NCBI GenBank assembly: GCA_946481105.1
Contig: CAMLMM010000005.1
Location: 1 to 54,900, forward strand
DNA: 54,900 nt
Direction of reading: 5' to 3'
Origin: an uncultured Alphaproteobacteria bacterium
GTDB lineage: Bacteria > Pseudomonadota > Alphaproteobacteria > Micavibrionales > Micavibrionaceae
This document shows positions 33,831-41,252 of the stretch, in pieces; positions within the stretch are counted from its first letter, which is position 1; each line of letters starts with the position of its first letter. The position numbers and the translations under genes were made by a program. Below the pieces are notes generated by a model. It searched no databases. It saw nothing but the letters and a program-made list of their open reading frames with translations, and had not been told where the DNA came from.

Positions 33831-36800
33831 ATGATTCTATCAGATATATCGGTTAAACGGCCCGTCCTCGCCGCTGTCATATCCCTTTTGCTTCTTGCTT
33901 TCGGGCTCGTATCATTCACGCGGCTTTCCCTGCGCGAATACCCCGATATAGATCCGCCGATTGTCACGGTCAGCGTGAATTACCCCGGCGCGTCAGCCAG
34001 TATTGTTGAAAGCCGTGTTACCGAAGTTATTGAAGACCGCGTATCCGGTATCAGTGGCATTAATTACATAGAATCAACCAGCGAAGACGGGCGCTCACGC
34101 GTTACCCTTGAATTCAAAACCGAGCGGGACATTGATGCTGCCGCCAACGATGTGCGGGATAAAATTTCAAGTATTGTGGATGATTTGCCCGAAGAAGCCG
34201 AACCACCCGAAGTACAGAAAGTGGACTCAAGCGACGATGTTATTATCTGGCTTAGTCTCTCCAGTGAGAAAATGAGCATTGCTGAGTTAACGGACTATGC
34301 CACGCGTTATCTGGTCGACCAATTCTCTACTATTGACGGGGTATCACAGATCCGCATTAGCGGGGCTCAGACTTACGCCATGCGCGTCTGGCTCGACCGT
34401 AAACAACTGGCGGCACGCGGCCTGACCGTTCAGGATATCGAGAATGTCCTGCGCTCTGAGAATATCGAACTGCCCGCAGGAAGCATTCAATCGACCGACC
34501 GGCAGTTTACGGTACGGCTGAAGAGGTTATTTGTATCGGCACCCCAGTTTAGTGGACTTGTTATTGCCCGTGGCGCGGATGGATCTCTTGTTAAATTAGG
34601 CGATGTGGCGCGTGTCGAACGTGGCGCAGAAGAAGACAGAACCACATTCCGTGGCAATGGCATCCCCCAGGTTGGCCTGGGAATCATCAAGCAATCAACC
34701 GCCAATACCATCTCTGTTGCCCGCGCCGCCAAGGAAAAAGCCATTGAACTGAACAAAACCATCCCCAGCGGCATGAGCATCAATGAGCGTTATGATACAT
34801 CGGTATTTATTGAGAAAGCTATTCATGAGGTTTATGTAACCCTGGGTATCGCGGTTATACTGGTGGTTCTTGTTATTTATCTTTTTCTTGGGAATATTCG
34901 CGCAACGCTTATACCCTCACTTGCCGTCCCTGTTTCGCTTATTTCCGCTTTTATTATCGTCTGGGGAATGGGGTTTTCCATTAACATTCTGACTCTGCTT
35001 GCCTTAATTCTTGCAATCGGGCTGGTTGTTGACGACGCTATTATAGTTGTTGAAAACGTGGTCCGGCGCATACAGGAAGAAAAAGAAACCCCACTTGTCG
35101 CCGCCTATAATGGAACACGACAGGTGGGATTCGCCGTTATAGCCACCACATTGACACTGGTAGCCGTGTTCCTGCCCATTACTTTTCTTGAAGGCGATAT
35201 CGGCCGCCTTTTCTCGGAATTTGCCGTCACTATGGCGGCCTCGGTACTATTTTCCGGCCTTGTCGCCCTTACGCTTTCCCCTATGCTGGCATCAAAGCTC
35301 CTTACAAAGGGAGAAAATGGCAATCTGTTGACCCGCAGCTTGGATAACACATTTTCAAAACTGCGCGCCGGGTATGCGCGCACACTTAATGCGTTCCTCA
35401 TTCATCCCGCAATGGTCGCTATAGTTTTTTTGGCCATGTTGGGCGCTATTGCGTTCCTGTTTAAGGCCATACCACAGGAATATACACCGAAAGAGGATCG
35501 GGGTGCCTTCTTTATAAACGTAAACGGCCCGGAGGGCGCAACATACTCTTATATGAAACAATATATAGATGAGATAGAGTTGCGGTTGCAGCCTTACCTT
35601 GAAAGCGGTGAGTTCGAAAGTCTGCTCGTGCGCGCGCCGCGATCTTTTGGCAACACATCTTCCTTTAATTCCGGGGTAGTCATCGCTGTTTTATCCGACT
35701 GGGACAAACGGCGGTCCGGTTTCGTTATTATGGACGAAATAAAGGGAAAATTATCCAGTATTTCGGGTGTCCGTGCTTTTCCCATTATGCGTCAGGGGTT
35801 CACCGGCGGCACAACAAAGCCGGTGCAGTTTGTTATCGGGGGCGGCACCTACGAAGAACTGCGGGAATGGCGCGATACGCTAATTCAAAAAATTAATGAA
35901 AACAACCCGGGACTCAATAGTCTGGACTGGAGCTATAAGGAAACAAAACCCCAGATGGAAGTCGAAGTGGACTACCGCCGCGCGGCCGAGCTGGGGGTAA
36001 CTGTATCCGATATCGGTCGCACGCTTGAAACCATGCTTGGGTCACGGCGCGTGACCACTTACATCGAAGACGGCGACGAGTATGACGTCATTCTGGAGGG
36101 CGAACGTGAGACGCAGCAAACCGCAAATGATATTCAGAACATTTACGTTCGATCCAATAAAACCGGGGCCCTCATCCCTTTATCCAATCTGGTGAAACTG
36201 GAAGAATTAGCCGATTCATCAACCTTAACGCGCTATAACCGGGTCAGAGCCATTACCATCGAGGCTGATTTGAATTCGGGATACACGCTGGGACAAGCCC
36301 TAAACCATCTTGAGAAACTGGCGCGCGATAATTTGCCGGAGAAAGTCACCGTTGATTACAAAGGACAATCCCAGGACTATAAAGATTCAGGCGGCTCCAT
36401 TTATTTTGTATTCCTGCTGGGTATCCTTGTCATGTTTCTGATTATGGCGGCGCAATTTGAAAGCTTCATTCATCCACTTGTAATACTCCTCACCGTTCCG
36501 CTCGCTATCGTCGGCGCCCTCGCCGGGCTGTATATAACAGGGGAAAGTTTAAATATATTCACCGAGATTGGGCTTATTATGCTGGTCGGTCTGGCCGCAA
36601 AAAATGGCATCCTTATCGTTGAATTCGCCAATCAGTTGCGCGACCACGGGACGGAATTCACAGAAGCCTTAATTCAGGCGGCCACCATTCGTTTGCGCCC
36701 CATCCTGATGACCAGCATCACAGCCATGGCCGGCTCCATACCTCTTATTATTTCTACGGGTGCGGGGTCAGAAACACGCGCAGCTATCGGAATAGTCATC

Positions 36801-36932
36801 TTCTTTGGCGTTGGCATCGCAACTTTTTTTACTTTATTCATTGTCCCTGTTGCATACGCCATCATCGCCAGAAAGACAGGCTCCCCCAGCGAGGTTGCAC
36901 GGCTGCTGGAAAAGGAACAATCAGGCCGGTAA
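33831..36932 (+). CDS. RND multidrug efflux pump, inner-membrane subunit (second system)
   Basis: A 1033-residue HAE-1 family pump with the N-terminal pattern SVKRPVLAAVISLLLLAFG and LREYPDIDPPIVTV typical of AcrB/MdtB relatives. The proton-relay aspartates lie in GLVVDDAIIVVE (nt about 35018-35053). All twelve transmembrane segments and two porter loops are present and no frameshift is visible. It is convergent with the EF-hand gene; a short hairpin without a U-run spans their ends. No outer-membrane factor gene is adjacent. Confidence 0.94.
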   Translation: MILSDISVKRPVLAAVISLLLLAFGLVSFTRLSLREYPDIDPPIVTVSVNYPGASASIVESRVTEVIEDRVSGISGINYIESTSEDGRSRVTLEFKTERDIDAAANDVRDKISSIVDDLPEEAEPPEVQKVDSSDDVIIWLSLSSEKMSIAELTDYATRYLVDQFSTIDGVSQIRISGAQTYAMRVWLDRKQLAARGLTVQDIENVLRSENIELPAGSIQSTDRQFTVRLKRLFVSAPQFSGLVIARGADGSLVKLGDVARVERGAEEDRTTFRGNGIPQVGLGIIKQSTANTISVARAAKEKAIELNKTIPSGMSINERYDTSVFIEKAIHEVYVTLGIAVILVVLVIYLFLGNIRATLIPSLAVPVSLISAFIIVWGMGFSINILTLLALILAIGLVVDDAIIVVENVVRRIQEEKETPLVAAYNGTRQVGFAVIATTLTLVAVFLPITFLEGDIGRLFSEFAVTMAASVLFSGLVALTLSPMLASKLLTKGENGNLLTRSLDNTFSKLRAGYARTLNAFLIHPAMVAIVFLAMLGAIAFLFKAIPQEYTPKEDRGAFFINVNGPEGATYSYMKQYIDEIELRLQPYLESGEFESLLVRAPRSFGNTSSFNSGVVIAVLSDWDKRRSGFVIMDEIKGKLSSISGVRAFPIMRQGFTGGTTKPVQFVIGGGTYEELREWRDTLIQKINENNPGLNSLDWSYKETKPQMEVEVDYRRAAELGVTVSDIGRTLETMLGSRRVTTYIEDGDEYDVILEGERETQQTANDIQNIYVRSNKTGALIPLSNLVKLEELADSSTLTRYNRVRAITIEADLNSGYTLGQALNHLEKLARDNLPEKVTVDYKGQSQDYKDSGGSIYFVFLLGILVMFLIMAAQFESFIHPLVILLTVPLAIVGALAGLYITGESLNIFTEIGLIMLVGLAAKNGILIVEFANQLRDHGTEFTEALIQAATIRLRPILMTSITAMAGSIPLIISTGAGSETRAAIGIVIFFGVGIATFFTLFIVPVAYAIIARKTGSPSEVARLLEKEQSGR

Positions 36933-36937
36933 AACTT

Positions 36938-37399
36938 CTACTTTACCGCCCCACTGGCATTATTGGTGGCAGTCCCCGACAATGGTAACATGGTTGTAGG
37001 CTGGCTGGGAACGGGTGTGGGCGCCGGCGTGGGCGTAGGCGCGCTGTTCATGTTCCATGTATTTAATTCTGCCGAACTGATCATGCCGTCCCCATTCGTA
37101 TCAATACGACCAAATAAGGTGGCTTCAGTTCCGGCAGTAGCTTGTAATTCCATCGTACTCAACGAACCGTTTCTGTCCGTATCCAAATTGGTAAAATTAA
37201 GGGGTGTTACAGGCGGTTGCGGCTGACTGGCCGGAGAGGTCACGGGACTGCCTGAAGTAACGGGTCCACCTACGGCTTTGTTCGGACTTGCTGCCGTATT
37301 AGGACTCGTTGTATTGGCGGGTGGCGTTGCAATTTGCGCATAGGCTGTACCTGCGGCCAATCCCAATGCAGCCATAAATAAAATGTATTTTTGCATCAT
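36938..37399 (-). CDS. Secreted EF-hand protein
   Basis: A 153-residue protein with a Sec signal peptide (cleavage after AYAQ), a Pro/Ser/Thr/Ala-rich linker, and two EF-hand calcium loops: DTDRNGSLSTME and DTNGDGMISSAE. A second Pro/Thr-rich segment follows. Expected to be periplasmic and calcium-binding; no enzymatic domain is seen. Preceded by AAGGAGAATG. It is the first of two unrelated EF-hand proteins in the stress block. Confidence 0.85.
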   Translation of the reverse strand: MMQKYILFMAALGLAAGTAYAQIATPPANTTSPNTAASPNKAVGGPVTSGSPVTSPASQPQPPVTPLNFTNLDTDRNGSLSTMELQATAGTEATLFGRIDTNGDGMISSAELNTWNMNSAPTPTPAPTPVPSQPTTMLPLSGTATNNASGAVK

Positions 37400-37432
37400 A
37401 TCATTCTCCTTTTGAATCTTGAAATGACGAAA

Positions 37433-37451
37433 GGGCAGATAAATTCTGCCC
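37433..37451 (-). terminator. Possible weak terminator after the 30-aa ORF
   Basis: GGGCAGA (37433-37439) and TCTGCCC (37445-37451) form a 7-bp stem; on the minus strand only a short TTT run follows. Confidence 0.3.
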
Positions 37452-37474
37452 CCTCATCATTGTTACAGCATCAT

Positions 37475-37567
37475 CTAGCGGCGCGTATCGCTCTGCTTGC
37501 CGCGATCCTGACGTGAGTCAGATGAGGATGATCGTCCTTTATTGCTGCTTTTATCATTTTTATTCAT
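37475..37567 (-). CDS. Small basic hydrophilic peptide (30 aa)
   Basis: An ORF of 30 residues made mainly of Ser, Lys, Arg, Asp and Asn (starts MNKNDKSSNKG, ends QSDTRR). It is not recognised and probably disordered. Evidence that it is translated: a strong AAGGAG eight bases before the ATG and an EcfG-type promoter match 45-70 bases upstream. It resembles small stress-induced peptides in alphaproteobacteria only in a general way. Confidence 0.45.
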   Translation of the reverse strand: MNKNDKSSNKGRSSSSDSRQDRGKQSDTRR

Positions 37568-37611
37568 AATTTTCTCCTTGATTTTACCTGCATGATTACA
37601 GTCAATAAACA

Positions 37612-37636
37612 AACATAACTCACCCCTCAAAGTTCC
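37612..37636 (-). promoter_or_regulatory. EcfG-type promoter of the 30-aa peptide gene
   Basis: On the minus strand GGAAC (37636-37632), 16 bases, TGTT (37615-37612). This fits the GGAAC-N16/17-CGTT consensus of alphaproteobacterial general-stress sigma factors. Confidence 0.55.
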
Positions 37637-37651
37637 GCATTATTACTCAGG

Positions 37652-37684
37652 AAAAAGGCGGGAGACAGACGCTCCCGCCTTTTT
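37652..37684. terminator. Bidirectional rho-independent terminator
   Basis: GGCGGGAG and CTCCCGCC form a strong stem flanked by A5 and T5, so it works in either direction. It ends the peptidoglycan-binding protein gene on the minus strand. Confidence 0.85.
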
Positions 37685-37701
37685 CTAGATTATAAATGAT
37701 C

Positions 37702-38286
37702 CTAGTACCCGCTGGTTGCAGAAGATCGCGAGCCGGCACCGGATGCGTTCGCACTCACATCAAGTTCAGACAATGTTTCTGAATCGGGCTGGCCCGTGAC
37801 TCTCAGATTATTAGCCCGCTGAAATGAACGTAGTGCGTTTGCTGTTTCGGGCCCCCATACACCATCGATGGTCAGGGAATAGCCTTTATCTTTGAGGCTC
37901 TCTTGAACGTCCTCAATTTGGTCATTGCTCATGCCTGCTACCTCGGCATTCACACTGGCCCCCGCTGTCGTTTCATCGCGTGAGGAACTTACCCGGGCCG
38001 AAGACGACGTGGACACGCCGCTGGCAGGTTCCATTGAATTCGCGCTTGGGCTATTACCTGTATTCGTACGGCTGTCATTAGTTCCGTTATAGGCACCAGC
38101 GACTGTTCCCTCACGGCTGTTTTCATCTGTAGAACTGCTATTTGCTACTGGTTGAGATTGTGGCGTAGACGGGGTAGCGTTGGAACTGCCCGAAAGTTTC
38201 GAACTGCCGAAATCATCTGCAAAAGCCGGCGCATATACAAGGGCTGCCGCAGCGGACAGCAAAAGGGTTTTGGTAAGAGTGTTCAT
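37702..38286 (-). CDS. Secreted peptidoglycan-binding-domain protein
   Basis: A 194-residue protein: signal peptide (cleaved after AFA), a long Ser/Thr/Asn/Gly-rich low-complexity region, and a PG_binding_1 domain at about residues 118-172 (LKDKGYSLTIDGVWGPETAN in part, then ALRSFQRANNLRVTG). It likely anchors to the cell wall in the periplasm. A good EcfG-type promoter precedes it, suggesting induction in general stress. Transcription ends at the 37652 terminator. Confidence 0.88.
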   Translation of the reverse strand: MNTLTKTLLLSAAAALVYAPAFADDFGSSKLSGSSNATPSTPQSQPVANSSSTDENSREGTVAGAYNGTNDSRTNTGNSPSANSMEPASGVSTSSSARVSSSRDETTAGASVNAEVAGMSNDQIEDVQESLKDKGYSLTIDGVWGPETANALRSFQRANNLRVTGQPDSETLSELDVSANASGAGSRSSATSGY

Positions 38287-38331
38287 GATAAGCTCCTTAT
38301 CGTTAGATTGTCTTTGAGGTTGTGTCCGTCC

Positions 38332-38356
38332 AACCCGGTAACGTCGCTATGGTTCC
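38332..38356 (-). promoter_or_regulatory. EcfG-type promoter of the peptidoglycan-binding protein gene
   Basis: On the minus strand GGAAC (38356-38352), 16 bases, GGTT (38335-38332), about 46 bases before the ATG. Confidence 0.6.
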
Positions 38357-38401
38357 GTTTTTAGTAAAAGTTTTTTGTAAATTTTGGTTTACTTTCCGTC
38401 A

Positions 38402-38427
38402 GGAACTTTTCAAGTAATTAAAAAGTT
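38402..38427 (+). promoter_or_regulatory. EcfG-type promoter of the small lipoprotein gene
   Basis: GGAAC (38402-38406), 17 bases, AGTT (38424-38427), 45 bases before the ATG at 38472. Confidence 0.5.
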
Positions 38428-38471
38428 TTTCTAAGCAGATAAAATAAATAAATTATGAAAGGTTTTGAAAA

Positions 38472-38741
38472 ATGAAGCATATGTTTGCAATTTTGGGAGT
38501 CGCAGGCCTTCTTATCCCCCTTACAGCCTGCACATCAGACCCGACTACATTGCCACCAGGCAAATACAAGGAATCATATAAATCAAGCAATTCTGCGGGG
38601 ACAGATACGCAAACAAAGACGACCACAAATGTATATTATGATCAATTTGGCAATAAACGTGCCGTTCAGGAAACGGAAACAACCAACGACCCCAAAGGGT
38701 TGATGAACAAATCAACATCAACCACAGTAAAATCATACTGA
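38472..38741 (+). CDS. Small outer-membrane-type lipoprotein
   Basis: An 89-residue protein with a lipoprotein signal peptide and lipobox LTAC (lipidated Cys at residue 20), followed by a Thr/Ser/Lys-rich hydrophilic domain with repeated TT and ET motifs. No known domain was recognised. It has its own EcfG-type promoter and its own terminator, so it is monocistronic. Confidence 0.75.
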   Translation: MKHMFAILGVAGLLIPLTACTSDPTTLPPGKYKESYKSSNSAGTDTQTKTTTNVYYDQFGNKRAVQETETTNDPKGLMNKSTSTTVKSY

Positions 38742-38746
38742 TATTA

Positions 38747-38780
38747 AAAAATACCTGCATTTTTAAATGCAGGTATTTTT
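38747..38780. terminator. Rho-independent terminator (bidirectional)
   Basis: AAAAATACCTGCAT (38747-38760) pairs with ATGCAGGTATTTTT (38767-38780) around a 6-base loop. It ends the lipoprotein gene and may also serve the convergent OmpA-like gene. Confidence 0.85.
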
Positions 38781-38803
38781 ACTTGTTTCCGCAAAATGAT
38801 TAT

Positions 38804-39385
38804 CTATTTTCTGAATTGAACTACGACACGACGATTTTCCTGCAGGCGCATGCCATCAGGCGTAGGAACAGCTAAATCCTCTTCACCGCGGGCCTCCTCA
38901 TCCAGGTAAAAACTCGAAATATGCCGTAAATTAAGCTGATGGGTCACAGCATCGGCACGTTTGGCCGACAATGCCTTATTATAATCAGCATCCCCCGACG
39001 CATCCGCGTGTCCAACGACCGTAACCTGCGCAGGCTTATAAAAATCCAGTTCACTCGCAAGCTTGTCTATAACGGCTATTTGATCCTTCCGGACGTTCGA
39101 TTTGTCGAAATCAAAATAAATCGTATAGCTGGCAACTACCGGTAAAAGCTCAAACCGCGTTGTAACTTCTTTCATTGGAGTATGCCTGTCCTTGCATCGG
39201 TCATACGGGGCTATTCCGCGTGGTATCGGGCGATAAAACTGGCATGGCTCGCGCAGCTCATATTCAAGATATCGATGCGCATCCAGGTAAGCAGCAAAAT
39301 TGTAATCATATGCATTGACCTGGCCTGGCGCAAAAGCAAAGCCCAGAACAGCGCCTGTAAAAATATATGCTTTTAGATATTTCAT
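38804..39385 (-). CDS. OmpA-family peptidoglycan-associated outer membrane protein
   Basis: A 193-residue protein with a Sec signal peptide, a Tyr-rich N-terminal part and an OmpA C-terminal domain from about residue 90: YFDFDKSNVRKDQ, VVGHADASGDADYN and LSAKRADAV carry the diaminopimelate-binding Asp/Arg pattern. There is no beta-barrel domain, so it resembles a periplasmic tether more than OmpA itself. It lies 32 bases downstream of the glycine-zipper lipoprotein gene and is probably in the same transcript. Confidence 0.9.
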   Translation of the reverse strand: MKYLKAYIFTGAVLGFAFAPGQVNAYDYNFAAYLDAHRYLEYELREPCQFYRPIPRGIAPYDRCKDRHTPMKEVTTRFELLPVVASYTIYFDFDKSNVRKDQIAVIDKLASELDFYKPAQVTVVGHADASGDADYNKALSAKRADAVTHQLNLRHISSFYLDEEARGEEDLAVPTPDGMRLQENRRVVVQFRK

Positions 39386-39417
39386 GTTATCCTCGATGCT
39401 CTAAAGGAAGTTAACGA

Positions 39418-39645
39418 TTAATGCTTATTATCATAAATGGCGCCAGCAGCAGTACCGACACCTCCGCCGATAATCGCTCCGCAAGTGACGCAGCCACCGG
39501 TAACAGCAGCCCCGGCCGCCCCTACCCCGGCACCGATCGCCCCCCCCGAAAGCATTCGTTGATCGCGATTACTCATGTTTGAACATCCTGTAAGCAGGAC
39601 GCCAATTGTTGCCATTGTTAGCAAGGCATAAGAAGTTCCTCTCAT
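39418..39645 (-). CDS. Glycine-zipper lipoprotein
   Basis: A 75-residue protein with lipobox LTGC (lipidated Cys 21) and a glycine-zipper region (GGAIGAGVGAAGAAVTGG, then GAIIGGGVGTAAGAIYD) that can insert in or associate with the outer membrane. Similar small proteins (YMGG/Rickettsia 17-kDa type) are envelope components. An EcfG-type promoter lies 30-55 bases upstream; the OmpA-like gene follows. Confidence 0.82.
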   Translation of the reverse strand: MRGTSYALLTMATIGVLLTGCSNMSNRDQRMLSGGAIGAGVGAAGAAVTGGCVTCGAIIGGGVGTAAGAIYDNKH

Positions 39646-39675
39646 TTTGTCCTCCTTTATTCTGCATAAATACCA

Positions 39676-39700
39676 AACTGGCTGTCTGGTTTTTTGTTCC
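39676..39700 (-). promoter_or_regulatory. EcfG-type promoter of the glycine-zipper lipoprotein/OmpA-like operon
   Basis: On the minus strand GGAAC (39700-39696), 16 bases, AGTT (39679-39676). Confidence 0.55.
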
Positions 39701-39763
39701 GTGCAAGCAACTAAAAGCCAACGAATCTTGCCGCTCTCTGATTTTTTTATGGCTCATATTTAA

Positions 39764-39791
39764 AAAGAATCCCCGGCTAGGGGGATTCTTT
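39764..39791 (-). terminator. Rho-independent terminator of the second EF-hand gene
   Basis: AAAGAATCCCC (39764-39774) pairs with GGGGATTCTTT (39781-39791); A/T runs on both sides. Confidence 0.8.
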
Positions 39792-39801
39792 AAAAGGCTA
39801 C

Positions 39802-40383
39802 TTAGTAATTATAGCGCTTTTGCTCTGCCGCCTTGGGCTTGACTTTAATTGCATATTCACGCTGCCACTCATCAAGTTCAATCAGATTATTATGATTTAA
39901 ATCCATGGCCTTAACTTCTGACCCCATAAAATCGCGCGGCGAAAGCCCATCCATTTTTTTGTCAAACCGCATCAAACCTGACCGCTGCAGGAACTCTTCC
40001 TGGGTCAGCGTTGTATGTTCGGCCTTTCCGTCACTGTCATCATCCACGAGAGTCAAGGTTGTTTTTTCCATGGGTATGACCGTCATCACACTTTTTTGGT
40101 CATATTCGATGTTATCGATGGCACCGTTTGAATCACCGTCAAAAGCTTTAAACAGCACATCTCCAACTTCGCGCATACTCAGGACACTACTTCCATCGGC
40201 ATCCAAAGCCATAAAATCAATTCTCTTCACATTCGGAAGAACCTTGGGCTCAACTATCGTTGTCGTTGTTACAGTTTCTGCTGTAGCTGCCCCTATAGGC
40301 AATGCCAAGCAAGCTATTAAAGTATACATAGCTGCCAAACGACCGCATTTAAGGGTTCCATTCACTAAGCTTCGTTTCAACAT
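39802..40383 (-). CDS. Secreted EF-hand protein (193 aa)
   Basis: A 193-residue protein with an N-terminal hydrophobic signal (ALPIGAATA) and several EF-hand-like loops: DADGSSVLSMRE, DGDSNGAIDNIE, and near the C-terminus DLNHNNLIELDE; a degenerate loop DDDSDGKAEHTT lies between. Expected to bind calcium in the periplasm or outside the cell. An alternative start at residue 19 (MYTLIACLALP) would give a more conventional signal peptide. Function otherwise unknown. Confidence 0.82.
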   Translation of the reverse strand: MLKRSLVNGTLKCGRLAAMYTLIACLALPIGAATAETVTTTTIVEPKVLPNVKRIDFMALDADGSSVLSMREVGDVLFKAFDGDSNGAIDNIEYDQKSVMTVIPMEKTTLTLVDDDSDGKAEHTTLTQEEFLQRSGLMRFDKKMDGLSPRDFMGSEVKAMDLNHNNLIELDEWQREYAIKVKPKAAEQKRYNY

Positions 40384-40578
40384 CTTGCTTGCTCCTATTT
40401 TTTTGGATATTCAGCCATAGGAACATACTCCCCCCGGCTCAGATTTGTTCCTCATAACTTCACGTTACAAAACTGAAACAAACTTTTTCATGAAAGAAAC
40501 AAACTCGAAACTCTATCCATACACGCGCCGCGTATACTCTTCACAAGGTCTAAATTTGCCAGACAAAAGGAGAGTAAA

Positions 40579-40857
40579 ATGAATCTCGACTCACACTATG
40601 TTGTTTTAAGTCAGAATATTCAGCATATAGCCCATCCATTAGTTTCCGATATCTATATCAAACGCGAATATAACCAGGTCTAGGTTGAACAATGCCAGGA
40701 CATTCTGATTATTGAGACAAATTTCTCTGCCGTGGCCTCAGATTATACAACCTATAATTCTTTACTTTCCGATTTATATCTGGCTCTGCCTGCTATCAAG
40801 GATCAGGTGGAAGACAGCATTGGTCCCATAGACCGTGTCGACATCAAAACGCATTAG
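40579..40857 (+). pseudogene. Small gene interrupted by an in-frame amber codon
   Basis: A 92-codon frame with a strong ribosome site (AAAGGAG) and ATG at 40579. It is interrupted by TAG at codon 35 (40681-40683) and continues in the same frame to TAG at 40855. Both parts look like ordinary coding sequence (QNIQHIAHPLVSDIYIKREY before, CQDILIIETNFSAVASDY after). It may be a recent pseudogene (one base change from CAG), a sequencing error, or a readthrough product. The family was not recognised. Stretch 40384-40578 upstream holds no clear feature. Confidence 0.5.
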
Positions 40858-40868
40858 GCCCCGCTACG

Positions 40869-40894
40869 GGAACCAAGCCTGCCTATAATTTGTT
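40869..40894 (+). promoter_or_regulatory. EcfG-type promoter of the DUF1328 gene
   Basis: GGAAC (40869-40873), 17 bases, TGTT (40891-40894), 33 bases before the ATG at 40927. Confidence 0.55.
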
Positions 40895-40926
40895 TATAAA
40901 ATGAAAAACCTGAAAAGGAGATCATC

Positions 40927-41106
40927 ATGTTGAATTGGGCTTTAACATTTTTGGTTCTTGCCCTTATTGCTGGCCTGTTCGGGTTCGGCGGTATTGCGGC
41001 AGTTTCTGCAAATATAGCGCAAGTTCTGTTTGTTATTTTCGTAGTTTTATTCCTGGCTACAGCTTTAATAAGCTTTCTCAAAGGGCGGCGTCCTCCTTTG
41101 ACCTGA
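40927..41106 (+). CDS. DUF1328 (YtjA) family small membrane protein
   Basis: A 59-residue protein with two transmembrane helices, starting [20 protein letters not shown] and continuing [20 protein letters not shown], the near-invariant DUF1328 pattern. The function of the family is not known, but its members are often stress-induced in proteobacteria. AAAAGGAG precedes the ATG and an EcfG-type promoter match lies upstream. Two hairpins follow. Confidence 0.9.
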   Translation: MLNWALTFLVLALIAGLFGFGGIAAVSANIAQVLFVIFVVLFLATALISFLKGRRPPLT

Positions 41107-41122
41107 ATGGAACTATTTCAAG

Positions 41123-41157
41123 AGCTTACTCCTTCCTGAAGGAGGCTATAGCTTTTT
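41123..41157 (+). terminator. Rho-independent terminator of the DUF1328 gene
   Basis: CTCCTTC-CT-GAAGGAG hairpin (41129-41144) extended by AGCT/AGCT pairing and followed by TTTTT. Confidence 0.6.
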
Positions 41158-41162
41158 CCTCA

Positions 41163-41190
41163 CAGCCATCTGGCTCACCCTGGATGGCTG
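41163..41190 (+). terminator. Second hairpin, possible terminator
   Basis: CAGCCATC (41163-41170) pairs with GATGGCTG (41183-41190), followed by AATTTTAATTT, 62 bases before the histidine kinase gene. Confidence 0.5.
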
Positions 41191-41252
41191 AATTTTAATT
41201 TATGCCCAGGGACTGAAATAGTGTATAAATTCTTTCTACCATTGAGGCGTTA

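Noticed and set aside
36927..36948. Hairpin CGGTAAA/TTTACCG between the RND pump and EF-hand genes
   Set aside because: It has a short stem of mixed strength and no U-run on either strand, so a terminator call is not supported.
40681..40683. TAG as pyrrolysine codon
   Set aside because: No pylT/pylS-like gene or methylamine context is visible; mutation, error or readthrough is simpler.
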